From Pseudomonadota bacterium (lineage in GTDB: Bacteria; Pseudomonadota; Alphaproteobacteria; Acetobacterales; Acetobacteraceae): 35,015 nt of DNA. Both the position numbers and the translations under genes were made by a program. The stretch spans positions 1 to 35,015 of the forward strand of contig JAJXXT010000161.1 of assembly GCA_021780935.1 (NCBI GenBank). Reading direction: 5' to 3'. The notes beneath the pieces were generated by a model that was not told where the DNA came from, did no database searches, and saw only the letters and a program-made list of their open reading frames with translations. Positions 1-7,927 of this stretch are shown piece after piece (the first letter of the stretch is position 1; each line of letters begins with the position of its first letter).

Positions 1-449
1 TGCCCGCCCCGGCGCGGGACCTCGCCGACCGGCTGGCCGCGACCGTCGCCGCGATCCGCGCCCGCGCGCCCGGCTTGCGCCTGACGATCGACCCGGTGGA
101 ATTCCGCGGCTTCCGCTACCACACCGGCGTGTCCGTCACGGTCTATGCGCCGGGCCGGCACGAGGAACTCGGCCGCGGCGGACGGTATCTGTGCGGCGAC
201 GAACCGGCGACCGGCCTGACGCTCTATCCGGATGCGGTGCTGCGCGCCGCGCCCGCCCGCGCGCCGCGCCCGCGGCTGTTCGTCCCCCTCGGCGCGGACC
301 CGGACGTGGCGGCGCGGTTCCGCCGGCTGGGCTACGCGACGGTCGCCGGGCTGGACCCGGCGGCCGGCAGCGCGGACCAAGCCCGCCGCCTCGGCTGCAC
401 GCATCTGCTGCGACACGGCGAGGCCGTGCCGCTTGCCCCCCAGGATTGA
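1..449 (+). CDS. hisZ: ATP phosphoribosyltransferase regulatory subunit HisZ, C-terminal part (5' end outside window)
   Basis: HisZ is a catalytically inactive class II aminoacyl-tRNA synthetase paralogue. It pairs with the short form of HisG in the first step of histidine synthesis. The open frame runs in from the window edge (codons from base 3) and ends at TGA 447-449. The visible part has the family's block LTIDPVEFRGFRYHTGVS, then ELGRGGRY and EPATGLTLY, which form part of the synthetase-like core and its C-terminal end. The gene is 15 bases upstream of purA on the same strand, so the two are probably co-transcribed. HisRS is the only close alternative. The gap-free EFRGFxYHTG block and the ending soon after it favour HisZ over HisRS, which would carry an anticodon-binding domain. 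Confidence 0.85.
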   Translation, partial: PAPARDLADRLAATVAAIRARAPGLRLTIDPVEFRGFRYHTGVSVTVYAPGRHEELGRGGRYLCGDEPATGLTLYPDAVLRAAPARAPRPRLFVPLGADPDVAARFRRLGYATVAGLDPAAGSADQARRLGCTHLLRHGEAVPLAPQD

Positions 450-464
450 AGAGCGGAGACCGCA

Positions 465-1754
465 ATGGCCAACGTCGCCGTCATCGGCGCCCAATGGGGC
501 GACGAGGGCAAAGGCAAGGTGGTGGACTGGCTCGCCAGCCGCGCCGAGATCGTGGTGCGCTTCCAGGGCGGGCATAACGCCGGCCATACGCTGGTGGTGG
601 GGAACCAGACCTACAAGCTGTCGCTGCTGCCTTCGGGCCTGGTGCGCGGCAAGCTCGGCATCATCGGCAACGGCGTGGTGGTGGATCCGGAGGCGCTGCT
701 GGCCGAGATCGCGCGGGTGGCGGCGCAGGGGCTGCGCGTCACGCCCGAAAATCTGCGGATCGCCGAGAATGTGACACTGATCCTGCCGCTGCACGGCGCG
801 CTCGATCGCGCGCGGGAGACGGCGCGCGGGGCGCGGCAGATCGGCACCACCGGCCGCGGCATCGGCCCGGCGTACGAGGACAAGGTGGCGCGGCGGGCGA
901 TCCGGCTGGCCGACCTCGCCGAACCCGCGACGGTGGACGCCAAGCTGGATGAATTGCTGCTGCACCATAACACCCTGCTGGCCGGCCTCGGCGCGCCGGT
1001 GTTCGAGAAACAGGCGCTGTTCGACGCGCTGATGGCGCTGGCGCCAAAGGTGCTGCCGTTCGCCGAGCCGGTGTGGGAACGGCTGGATCAGGCCCGCCGC
1101 GACGGCACGCGCATCCTGTTCGAGGGCGCGCAGGCGGTGATGCTGGATGTGGATCATGGCACCTATCCGTTCGTGACCAGTTCCAACACGGTGGCGGCGA
1201 CCGCGGCGGCCGGCTCCGGCCTGGGGCCGGCGGCGGTAGGGTTCGTGCTCGGGATCGCCAAGGCCTATTCGACGCGGGTGGGGGCTGGGCCGTTCCCGAC
1301 CGAACTGACCGACGCCACCGGCCAGCTGCTGGGCGATCGCGGGCACGAGTTCGGCACTGTAACAGGAAGGCGCCGACGCTGCGGCTGGTTCGACGCCGTG
1401 CTGGTGCGTCAGGCGGTGAAGGTGGGGGGGATCCAGGGGCTCGCGCTGACCAAGCTCGACGTGCTTGACGGGCTGCCGGAGTTGCGGATCTGCACCGGCT
1501 ACCGGATCGGCGGGAAGCTGTTCCGGCGCCTGCCGGCCGCGCCGGGGGCGCAGGCCGCGGCGGTGCCGGAATACGAGGTGATGGAGGGCTGGTCCGGCTC
1601 GACCCAGGGGGCGCGCTCCTGGGCCGAGCTGCCGGCGCAGGCGGTGAAATACGTGCGCCGGATCGAGGAACTGACCGAGGCGCCGGTGACGCTGCTGTCC
1701 ACCTCGCCCGAGCGGGACGACACCATCCTGGTGCGTGACCCGTTCGAGGGGTGA
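465..1754 (+). CDS. purA: Adenylosuccinate synthase
   Basis: PurA joins IMP and aspartate using GTP to make adenylosuccinate, the first committed step from IMP to AMP, in the cytoplasm. The protein is 429 aa, the normal family length. Residues 8-17 are [10 protein letters not shown], containing the GTP-binding loop and the catalytic Asp. The catalytic His lies in [10 protein letters not shown] (about 35-44). [15 protein letters not shown] (IMP site) is near residue 126, LFEGAQ and TSSNT near 220-245, and the C-terminal TKLDVLDGL block carries the guanine-recognition Lys and Asp. The start is ATG 465, preceded at good distance by GGAG. All motifs are intact and no frameshift is seen. The gene follows hisZ closely and precedes tRNA-Lys, and looks like undisturbed chromosome. 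Confidence 0.97.
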   Translation: MANVAVIGAQWGDEGKGKVVDWLASRAEIVVRFQGGHNAGHTLVVGNQTYKLSLLPSGLVRGKLGIIGNGVVVDPEALLAEIARVAAQGLRVTPENLRIAENVTLILPLHGALDRARETARGARQIGTTGRGIGPAYEDKVARRAIRLADLAEPATVDAKLDELLLHHNTLLAGLGAPVFEKQALFDALMALAPKVLPFAEPVWERLDQARRDGTRILFEGAQAVMLDVDHGTYPFVTSSNTVAATAAAGSGLGPAAVGFVLGIAKAYSTRVGAGPFPTELTDATGQLLGDRGHEFGTVTGRRRRCGWFDAVLVRQAVKVGGIQGLALTKLDVLDGLPELRICTGYRIGGKLFRRLPAAPGAQAAAVPEYEVMEGWSGSTQGARSWAELPAQAVKYVRRIEELTEAPVTLLSTSPERDDTILVRDPFEG

Positions 1755-1761
1755 GGCGGGG

Positions 1762-1781
1762 GCGGAGGGGGTTTCCTCCGC
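1762..1781 (+). terminator. Hairpin just after purA, possible weak terminator
   Basis: GCGGAGG (1762-1768) pairs with CCTCCGC (1775-1781) around a 6-base loop, starting 8 bases after the purA stop. No T-run follows, so it is at best a weak or Rho-assisted terminator, or an mRNA 3' end stabiliser. Confidence 0.4.
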
Positions 1782-1814
1782 GTGCGGGTCTTGGTATAGG
1801 GCGCGGCCGGTTGG

Positions 1815-1837
1815 CCGGGGCGACAGTGTCGCCCCGG
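1815..1837 (+). other. Perfect 10-bp hairpin directly upstream of tRNA-Lys
   Basis: CCGGGGCGAC (1815-1824) pairs perfectly with GTCGCCCCGG (1828-1837) around the loop AGT. It ends 10 bases before the first base of the tRNA. It could be a processing signal in a purA-tRNA read-through transcript or a terminator without a U-tract. The sequence alone does not decide. Confidence 0.45.
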
Positions 1838-1847
1838 CGGTCGGGGC

Positions 1848-1923
<76 letters not shown>

Positions 1924-1969
1924 ATCAAATCAATAGCTTGGTGGACTTCCCGGAAGGGGCGCTGCGAAG

Positions 1970-1991
1970 CTAGGAATCACCTAGGAATCAC
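1970..1991 (+). repeat. Two tandem copies of an 11-bp sequence
   Basis: CTAGGAATCAC occurs twice head to tail (1970-1980 and 1981-1991), between tRNA-Lys and the tRNA-Gly fragment. It could be a replication slip or a small junction scar. No function is evident. Confidence 0.6.
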
Positions 1992-2096
1992 CGGCGGCAA
2001 GCGCCGAGTCGGTGGGCCTCCGACGATTTGGATTGTTGGCCGGGTCTGAAGGTGACGGATGATGGCGCCGCTAAGGTGGCTCGCGCAGCTTCTCGC

Positions 2097-2145
2097 AACC
2101 TTGCCAAGGTTGGGGTCGAGGGTTCGAATCCCTTCGCCCGCTCCA
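2097..2145 (+). pseudogene. 3' half of tRNA-Gly (anticodon GCC), probable att-site scar
   Basis: AACCTTGCCAAGGTT (2097-2111) is the anticodon stem-loop of bacterial tRNA-Gly with anticodon GCC. It is followed by a normal variable loop, the T arm GAGGGTTCGAATCCCTT, the 3' acceptor strand CGCCCGC and TCCA ending at 2145. The matching 5' strand (GCGGGCG) and D arm are absent: the bases before 2097 do not fold with it. A fragment running from the anticodon stem to the 3' CCA is the classic identity block left when a tyrosine integrase recombines into a tRNA gene, so this is probably the distal att end of an island. Confidence 0.8.
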
Positions 2146-2176
2146 GATTTCCTCAGAAAAATCAAGGACTTCGAAG

Positions 2177-2197
2177 CGGCCCTCCGGGGCCGTTTTT
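2177..2197 (+). terminator. Intrinsic terminator downstream of the tRNA-Gly fragment
   Basis: CGGCCC (2177-2182) pairs with GGGCCG (2187-2192) around TCCG and is followed by five Ts (2193-2197). This is a Rho-independent terminator 31 bases after the tRNA-Gly end. It was probably captured together with the tRNA 3' end. Confidence 0.75.
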
Positions 2198-2502
2198 GCT
2201 TCCAAGGCCCTAGCGGCAGCAATTTGGAAGCTCAGCGGAAGCACCGCGCAGAAAATGGGCGGCGGCGGAATCGCAGGCTCGGCGGTTCCAATCCGGAGCC
2301 GAAGCGCCTCTCGGCGGGGGACAGCACCCGGCGGGCCTCGCCTGCCGCGCGACGGGCGACGACTTGGTGGACGGCACCGAAACCGCGCCCCAACGGCCAG
2401 CGGCAGGATTGGCCCCGTTCGTAGCCACCGGCAGCACATACGGTTCCAGCCCCAGGTCAGGACTGCCAGCGAGCCGGCAGGCGGTGTAGTGATCGGCCAT
2501 CG
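2198..2502. other. Gene-free stretch before yedK
   Basis: About 300 bases with no convincing gene on either strand. A minus-strand frame runs from ATG 2500 to 2210, but its composition is unlike a protein I recognise. Its start would sit two bases from the yedK start with no room for regulation. This is probably decayed or intergenic DNA holding the yedK promoter. Confidence 0.5.
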
Positions 2503-2995
2503 ATGTGTGGGCGCTACGCCAGCTTTTTACCTCCCGAGGCCATCGCCCGGCTGTTCCGCACCGCCGGGGCGCTGCCCAATGTCGCCCCATCCTGGAACGT
2601 CGCGCCGAGCCAGCAGGCGATGGTGGTGCGCCGGCACCCGGAAACCGGCGAGCGGCATTTCGACCTGCTGACCTGGGGCCTGGTGCCGCACTGGACCAAG
2701 GATCTGCGGGCGGCGCGGCGGCCGATCAACGCGCGAGCGGAGACGGTGGCGGCCTCGCCGATGTTCCGCGATGCCTTCGCCCGCCGCCGGGCGCTGATCC
2801 CGGCGCAGGCGTTCTACGAATGGCAGCGCACCGAGAACGGCTCCAAGCAGCCCTACGCTATCGCCCGGCGTGACGGCGAGACGCTGGCCTTTGCCGGCGT
2901 CTGGGAAGGCTGGCGCAGTCCCGAGGGCGAGGTGCTGCGGAGCGTCGCCATCATCGTCACCGCCGCGAACGCGACCATGACGCCGATCCATGACC
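2503..2995 (+). pseudogene. yedK: SOS response-associated peptidase (YedK/HMCES, SRAP family), 5' part; interrupted by element 1
   Basis: SRAP proteins form a covalent thiazolidine link to abasic sites in single-stranded DNA through Cys2 and shield them during replication. This part has MCGRY with Cys2, NVAPSQ, the WGLVPHW block, PINARAE (Asn76, Glu80), AFYEW (Glu106) and ends at PIHD with the active-site His163. The family continues with RMPVI, but at 2996 the sequence switches to TTATC and the frame stops at 3027 as a 174-aa product with a foreign tail. The missing 60 codons are at 6647-6828 and rejoin in frame across element 1 to give 224 aa, the normal length. The truncated product keeps all active-site residues but lacks the C-terminal strands, so it is probably inactive. 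Confidence 0.93.
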
Positions 2996-3009
2996 TTATC
3001 TGCACCACG
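2996..3009 (+). repeat. Element 1 left terminal inverted repeat
   Basis: TTATCTGCACCACG directly follows the last base of the yedK 5' part. It matches the inverted right end (TTATCCGCACCAAG) at 12 of 14 positions. The TTATC start is shared with element 2. Confidence 0.85.
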
Positions 3010-3054
3010 CGCGTCAAGCTCAGGTAGGCGGCAGGCCCAGATATTTGCCGAGGG

Positions 3055-3072
3055 TCCGCGGCCGGCCGCGGA
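3055..3072. repeat. 18-bp perfect palindrome near the left end of element 1
   Basis: TCCGCGGCCGGCCGCGGA is self-complementary over all 18 bases. It lies about 60 bases inside the element, downstream of the intB stop. A further inverted repeat GAGTTG (3081-3086)/CAACTC (3106-3111) follows. Both could fold as transcript-end hairpins or be subterminal recombinase or accessory-protein sites. Confidence 0.6.
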
Positions 3073-3138
3073 GCTCGATTGAGTTGATGTGCGTCATGAC
3101 ACCGCCAACTCAGGTGACCTGGAGGAGGTCTCCCCACG

Positions 3139-5394
3139 CTATGCCGTATCGGCAGCTTGAAGCCGTTCGGCCTGCGTCTTTTTCTCCCGCGTGTGCGCGA
3201 GGGTCATCTCCAGAGCCGCGGCTTCACCTTCCCAGCCGTGGTGCCGTGCTTCATTCAGCAGACGATGCGTGTCCACCTCAATTTCTTGCAGGCGCGGCAG
3301 CTGCGTCGGGTCCACCCGAAGCTGCGAGCAGCGAATGCAAGCGTGCTCGTGCGGACAATCGGTGCCATACGGCCGGTAGCAGTCGCCAAGGGCCATTCTT
3401 CGCCGTCGGAAGTGCTTGGCGAACTCGGACCATTCGGCGGTCGTCGGCTCACGGTATTCGTGCGGCGGTCGGAAGGTGCGGCGCCGGGCAAGATAGAGCT
3501 GATATTGCCGAACTACCTCTTCCTCATACACGGCGACGTAGCCACGCGTCGTATTCAGGTCGGTGTGCCCCAGAAGCTTGGCAGCGATGTGCAGCGGCAG
3601 ACCGCTATTGACGGCCTCGGTTGCAAGCAGCCGACGAAAGTCGTGCGGCTGGAAGCCAGACCGGGCACCGTCGCGATCCTCCAAGCCGGCCGAAGCGCTG
3701 GCGCCCCGAAGCAGTTGGCGAATGTGTTCACGACAGAACACGCCCCGCTGGCGCTTCGGGCCGCCCTGGAACAGGTAGGGCAGCGGGGCGCTGATGCTGC
3801 GTTCGCAAGGATCATATCGCGGAATGCAGGGAATCTGGGGTGCTTTGCCGCGGGCGCGTTCCACCACCCTCGCAAGCACGTGCGCGAGTTCCGGGCACAC
3901 GGGCAGGACGCGCTCCCGATCCTGCTTGGACGGGGCGATCTGGAGTAGGAGCACACGCTGACCGTCGGCCATTGTGTGGTCGCGCAAGCTGACGTGAGTC
4001 AGCTCGAGCAGCTCCTCACAGCGTAGACCGGTCAGGCGCAGTATCTCCGTCACTGCCCACGCCCAGAATGCTCGATCTTCGATGATCCGGCAGTTGAGCT
4101 TTCTCGCTCCAGGCAGATCGGCCTGGCAGATCATTATCGGTACGGCTGTCCCGCACTGTCGCTCTTTCGTCACTGAGTGACGTTGCCGAATGTAGCGGAT
4201 GCCCTCCAGCTCGAATGTGCCGCCTGCCGGGCAGGCGCTGGCGGCCGCCAGCAGCCGCTCGGCTGCGTCACGGTGCTTCCGCACATGGGCGACGAAGCGC
4301 GCCAGCATCGGCTGCATGGCACGAATGCGCGCATGGGTACGCGCGCGTTGCTGAAGAACGCTCTTCCGATTCGATGCAAGGTCGCTATCGCGAATCGGGC
4401 ATGGACAGGCGTGCCGCGCCCATACTCCCGGGTTTGTGGTCGACCACTGCAGGATATCGAGATAGAAGGCCCGTACGGTGAAGAAGACGGCTTCGAAGTT
4501 GGCGCGTGGCTGCCCGCTGGGCAGCAGGCGGACACGCCGCCGCCATTGGTCGATAACATCACCGGACAGGTTGAGGCCCGCCACGTCCGGGTGATGCCTC
4601 TCAATGTCACACCAGAACAGTCGTAACAGGCTGTCGGCAATCTGACGCAAAGAGTTGAAGTCCAGTGTGGGCTCGCGCTCTTTGAGGTAGAGCGCGAACA
4701 CTTCGCGGGCAGCAGGGGTGCGAATGTCGAAGCCATCTACCAGTTGCTCGGCGGTAGGTCGGACGGTACGGAAATAACCTGGTGAGAGCAATGGGTCTCG
4801 AACAATCCCGAGGTGGAATAGAAGCCGCGTCACCGCGAAATGTCCTACCACTACGTGGTCGGTGTCGCGTGCCGCAGCGCGTAGCTCCAACAGGTCAGCC
4901 GAGCTGACGTCGTCGAGGGTCTTGCCGGTATGCGCCAGGACACGGCCGAGCAAGACCCAGACGCTGTTCAGGGTATGAGCACCGTAACCGAGCTCACGTG
5001 CAGCGCCGGCGATACGATCGCGCGCCTCGCACTCGGTCGTGTCGAACAGCAGATAATAGACATCGCCGAGGCCATGACCGAGCAGCCAACCATAGCTCGG
5101 GCGTACGACGCGGTTCGCGACAAGAACCTGGACCGCTTTGTACAAGCAGGTGCGTCCGCTGTGCTCCAGGGGAGCGATCAGATCCTTCCATGCGCCCTTG
5201 GCTTCAACGCGTGTCCCCCAGACTCCCTGCCAGGATTCGCATGGCGCTGGGCGCAGCCATGCGAGCAACATCTGTAATCCCCTGCGATAGCGCACCCGCT
5301 GGCCCTTGCTGAGTCCGTAGCGCGCGAAGTGCTCCTCGTAGAGCAGACGCATTGTCTCGCCTTCTGTCGGGCGCACGGTGGTCCAGCCTGTCAC
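3139..5394 (-). CDS. Tyrosine-type recombinase/integrase, large subunit of element 1
   Basis: A 751-aa site-specific recombinase, presumably acting with the upstream 396-aa partner to excise and insert element 1. The catalytic domain is C-terminal. It has Arg I in TGLRCEELLEL, HDFRR (His584, Arg587), LLGH (His610) and the nucleophile Tyr619 in TTRGYVAVY, so the set is complete. After the catalytic domain come a Cys/His cluster (CYRPYGTDCPHEHACIRC, about 672-689), likely a small zinc-binding module, and a helical tail. The roughly 400-residue N-terminal part should hold the arm- and core-binding domains. The GTG start at 5394 overlaps the TGA of the preceding gene as GTGA, implying translational coupling. 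An ATG at 5352 is a possible internal start. The length and zinc module resemble large recombinases of two- or three-recombinase transposons such as Tn554 TnpB, but close kinship is an inference. Confidence 0.88.
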   Translation of the reverse strand: MTGWTTVRPTEGETMRLLYEEHFARYGLSKGQRVRYRRGLQMLLAWLRPAPCESWQGVWGTRVEAKGAWKDLIAPLEHSGRTCLYKAVQVLVANRVVRPSYGWLLGHGLGDVYYLLFDTTECEARDRIAGAARELGYGAHTLNSVWVLLGRVLAHTGKTLDDVSSADLLELRAAARDTDHVVVGHFAVTRLLFHLGIVRDPLLSPGYFRTVRPTAEQLVDGFDIRTPAAREVFALYLKEREPTLDFNSLRQIADSLLRLFWCDIERHHPDVAGLNLSGDVIDQWRRRVRLLPSGQPRANFEAVFFTVRAFYLDILQWSTTNPGVWARHACPCPIRDSDLASNRKSVLQQRARTHARIRAMQPMLARFVAHVRKHRDAAERLLAAASACPAGGTFELEGIRYIRQRHSVTKERQCGTAVPIMICQADLPGARKLNCRIIEDRAFWAWAVTEILRLTGLRCEELLELTHVSLRDHTMADGQRVLLLQIAPSKQDRERVLPVCPELAHVLARVVERARGKAPQIPCIPRYDPCERSISAPLPYLFQGGPKRQRGVFCREHIRQLLRGASASAGLEDRDGARSGFQPHDFRRLLATEAVNSGLPLHIAAKLLGHTDLNTTRGYVAVYEEEVVRQYQLYLARRRTFRPPHEYREPTTAEWSEFAKHFRRRRMALGDCYRPYGTDCPHEHACIRCSQLRVDPTQLPRLQEIEVDTHRLLNEARHHGWEGEAAALEMTLAHTREKKTQAERLQAADTA

Positions 5395-6581
5395 CGCTCA
5401 CTCCCGTTGCCGCCAAGCAGCACGGCCAGGTCGCTCGGTTCGTAATTCCAGGCGTCAGCGCCCGCCGTGGCACTCCCGCCGGCAGACGGTTTGTGGGAGA
5501 GGTGGACCCGGAGTTGCTCCACGACATCATCCGGCCGTGCGACCAGATAGTGCTGGGTTGTGGCAATCTGGCGGTGTCGCATGTGAGCCTGCACATGCAC
5601 GAGCGGTACCGCCGGGTCCGCCGCAAGGCGGAGCGCACAGGTGTGGCGTAGGTCGTGTGCCGTGATGTTGGTGCCGAGCCGTTCATTGACGCGCGTGAAG
5701 ATGGCACGCAACGTCGTATAGCGAAGTGGACGTGCCGGCCCGCGCAGGGTGACCCAAAGTGGCGCTTCCGGCGGGGCATGGCTGCGCTGGGTCAGGTAGG
5801 CGGCCAGCCACCTGAAGAATTCAGGCGAGGCCGCCAGCCACGTCCGGTCCCGCGTGCCCTTGCAGGTGAGGCAAACCCGCTGGCCGCCCCAATCGACGTC
5901 GGCGGCGCGCATGTCGAGCAGTTCCTGCGCACGGCTGCCGGATGAGACGAGCAGGCACAGGATCGCCCGGTCCCTGTCGGAGGCAAGGCTGGCGAACACA
6001 TCCTTCCAGAGATCGTCGGCCAAGGCGCGCGGGATGCGCTTCGGTTGCCGCTGCCGATACCCAGTTCGCCGGCGCAGCGGCCAGGGGTCGAGTGGACTGT
6101 GATGAGCACGGCGGCGCCCGACAATGAATAAACGCTCAAAGGCGGCGCATCCGGTTGCATGCTGCTGGAAAGCATAGAAGCCCTGAATGACGCTCAGCCG
6201 GTGATTGATGGTCGCTGGTTGGTACCCGGCCGCGAGGTAGGGCTTGCCGGTACGGGTATTGGCGCTACCGGGCGCGGGGCCATCCTTTCGATGCCGCGTG
6301 CGATGGGGATTGTCGGCGGTGCGCAGGTGGAGGACATAGTCGCGCAGATGCTCCGGCCGGGCGTTCTGCCAAGCGGTAGCGTTCGCGGCGAGGAAGTTCA
6401 GCCAGGAGCAGAGGGCGAAGGCGTAGGACTTGACTGTGGCCGGGCTGCAATCGCCGACGAAAAGGTCGAGCAGAAACGCATGTATCCCCGGCTCGACGCC
6501 GCCGGTGGTGTCTGTGACCTCGTGCGAGGGGCTACCGGCACGGTCCTCTCTGACGGCAAAGGCTTTCGCGGGTACAGACAT
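5391..6581 (-). CDS. Tyrosine-type recombinase/integrase, small subunit of element 1
   Basis: A 396-aa recombinase with an N-terminal SAM-like core-binding domain (about 35-170; VGDCSPATVKSYAFAL) and a catalytic domain. Arg I is in SSGSRAQELLDMR, HDLRH gives His309/Arg312, RHRQIATTQHY gives His336 and the nucleophile Tyr345. I chose ATG 6581 because GGAGG lies six bases upstream and it falls inside the element. The open frame extends further to 6791, but that region crosses the element end into antisense yedK and cannot be original coding sequence. The stop overlaps the next gene's GTG by four bases. The start is only 59 bases from the right inverted repeat, so the promoter is short, overlaps the end, or lies in the flank, which would tie expression to excision or circle formation. 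Confidence 0.9.
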   Translation of the reverse strand: MSVPAKAFAVREDRAGSPSHEVTDTTGGVEPGIHAFLLDLFVGDCSPATVKSYAFALCSWLNFLAANATAWQNARPEHLRDYVLHLRTADNPHRTRHRKDGPAPGSANTRTGKPYLAAGYQPATINHRLSVIQGFYAFQQHATGCAAFERLFIVGRRRAHHSPLDPWPLRRRTGYRQRQPKRIPRALADDLWKDVFASLASDRDRAILCLLVSSGSRAQELLDMRAADVDWGGQRVCLTCKGTRDRTWLAASPEFFRWLAAYLTQRSHAPPEAPLWVTLRGPARPLRYTTLRAIFTRVNERLGTNITAHDLRHTCALRLAADPAVPLVHVQAHMRHRQIATTQHYLVARPDDVVEQLRVHLSHKPSAGGSATAGADAWNYEPSDLAVLLGGNGSER

Positions 6582-6626
6582 GGCGGCCTCCGCCAAAGGG
6601 GTCCCTGCCATTGTGGCATGGCCGGC

Positions 6627-6640
6627 CTTGGTGCGGATAA
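6627..6640 (-). repeat. Element 1 right terminal inverted repeat
   Basis: CTTGGTGCGGATAA on the plus strand is the inverted partner of 2996-3009. The next six bases, CCTGTC, belong neither to the repeat nor to yedK. Confidence 0.85.
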
Positions 6641-6646
6641 CCTGTC

Positions 6647-6828
6647 GCATGCCAGTGATCGTCGAGCCGCCCGACTGGCCGCTATGGCTCGGCGAGATCG
6701 AGGGCGACGCCGCATCGCTGCTACACCCGGCGGCCAAGGACACGTTGCGGGTCTGGCCGGTGAGCACACGGGTCAACCGGCCAGCCAACAACGATGCCGA
6801 CCTGCTCGCCCCGCTCGTTGCGCCCTGA
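6647..6828 (+). pseudogene. yedK: yedK 3' part (C-terminal 60 codons), separated by element 1
   Basis: It reads on from the 5' part: RMPVIVEPPDWPLWLGE, then LLHPAAKDTLRVWPVSTRVN, a typical SRAP C terminus, stopping at TGA 6826-6828. The codon for the Arg of IHDRMP is split across the insertion. No start signal of its own is visible, so it is not expected to be translated unless the element excises. Precise excision would restore a full gene. Confidence 0.93.
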
Positions 6829-7024
6829 ACCTGATTGGCCAGCGGCCGCGTCCGGCGGCGCCATCCCCGGGCACGATCGTGCAGTCCATGGGCAAAGCCG
6901 AACCACGGATCGCGCGATGCCCAACGAGGAATTGCCCCGATGGGCGCCGACCCGCGGGTGCCCCAATCGGTTGAGACCGTCCGACTCCGCAGGCCCGCCC
7001 GCCCGCCAGGAATGGGGCCCTTCT

Positions 7025-7807
7025 TCAGCCCGCCGGCGGCCAGCCGGCCGGCTCCGTGGCCGGCCAGAGGGTTGCGATGAACCGCCGCCCGGTCACCCCG
7101 TCCGAGCTTGAGGAGGCGAGATAGAGCAGCGGCGGGACCATGATCGCGGGATCGAGCAGGGCGGCGGCGGCGCTTTCCGGGAAGCCCGGCGGGATCATGC
7201 CGGTGCGACTGGCACCACCGGGGAGCAGGGCGTTCACCGTAACCCCGGTTCCGGCCAGATCCTGCGCCCAGATCACCGTCTCCGCTTCAAGCGCGGCCTT
7301 GGAGGGGCCATAGGGCGAGAACCCGGCGCGGCGCATGGTCTCGTGGTTCATCGAGATGTTGATGATCCGTCCCCAGCCGGCCTGCAGCATCGCCGGCACC
7401 GCGGCGCGCGCCATCAGGAACGGGCCGTTCACGTTGGTATCGATCAGGGTGCGCCAGGCCTCGATGTCCGCCTGCCAGAACTTCGTGGGCTCGACCATGA
7501 ACCGCGGCGAGATCGTGCGCATGCCGCGCCCGGCATTGTTGACCAGTATGTCGAGACGGCCGAAGCGGGCCAGGGCGGCCTCGACGGTGCGGGCGCAATC
7601 GGCCGGCTCGGTGACGTCGGCCTGGAGCGCCATCACATGGTCGGGGAAGGCGGCCACGAGGGGCTCGAGCTCGCCGGGTTCACGTGCCGCGGTCGCCACC
7701 ACCCGGCAGCCGGCGGCGGCCAGCCCCTCCGCCATCGCGCGCCCGAGACCGCGCCCGGCGCCGGTGACGATGGCGACCCGGCCGGCGGGATCCGGTGGCG
7801 CGTTCAT
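7025..7807 (-). CDS. SDR family NAD(P)-dependent oxidoreductase
   Basis: A classical short-chain dehydrogenase/reductase of 260 aa, which is a normal length. The Rossmann dinucleotide motif TGAGRGLG is at 15-22, NNAG at 90-93, the catalytic Ser at 152, and YGPSK with Tyr166 and Lys170. The Pro-Gly after strand 6 (196-197) is present. The substrate cannot be read from sequence. A loop around 100-120 (PRFMVEPTKFWQADIEAW) and the N-rich ISMNHETMRR after the catalytic Ser are distinctive. It converges with yedK (196 bases between stops) and is divergent from the recD2-like gene, with 120 bases between their starts that must hold both promoters. It looks like an ordinary metabolic gene. Confidence 0.9.
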   Translation of the reverse strand: MNAPPDPAGRVAIVTGAGRGLGRAMAEGLAAAGCRVVATAAREPGELEPLVAAFPDHVMALQADVTEPADCARTVEAALARFGRLDILVNNAGRGMRTISPRFMVEPTKFWQADIEAWRTLIDTNVNGPFLMARAAVPAMLQAGWGRIINISMNHETMRRAGFSPYGPSKAALEAETVIWAQDLAGTGVTVNALLPGGASRTGMIPPGFPESAAAALLDPAIMVPPLLYLASSSSDGVTGRRFIATLWPATEPAGWPPAG

Positions 7808-7927
7808 GCGGGCCTCCTATGCTCGGCGGGTGTCCATTATCCCATCCCGTTCAGGGACCACCAAACGGCGCGAAGGCAGCAAGGTGAACACCCTGCCAAT
7901 GACCGACGCTGATCCCGGCACCAGGCG

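Larger units (their letters stand above)
2996..6646 (-). mobile_element. Element 1: 3.65-kb tyrosine recombinase transposon in yedK
   Basis: The segment lies between yedK codon 164 (GAC, ending 2994) and the ATG of RMPVI at 6649. The 5' flank ...CATGACC and the 3' flank GCATGCC join to restore the Asp-Arg-Met codons of the conserved IHDRMP motif. The ends are 14-bp imperfect inverted repeats, TTATCTGCACCACG (2996-3009) and the reverse complement of CTTGGTGCGGATAA (6627-6640), matching at 12 of 14. Six unmatched bases CCTGTC (6641-6646) remain between the right repeat and yedK and read best as a coupling sequence carried from an earlier site. The only cargo is two translationally coupled recombinase genes on the minus strand. 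Boundaries are certain to about one base because C2995 and C6646 are interchangeable. Confidence 0.9.

Noticed and set aside
1360..1400. Possible frameshift in purA around the run of Arg codons ([13 protein letters not shown])
   Set aside because: The family motif GTVTGRxRRCGW is intact and the reading frame continues normally on both sides.
2210..2500. Minus-strand frame divergent from yedK
   Set aside because: Starts two bases from the yedK start and shows no recognisable domain. I could not support it as a gene.
2503..3027. Reading the 174-aa yedK product as a natural short SRAP protein
   Set aside because: The last ten codons come from the element end, and the true C terminus is found intact at 6647-6828.
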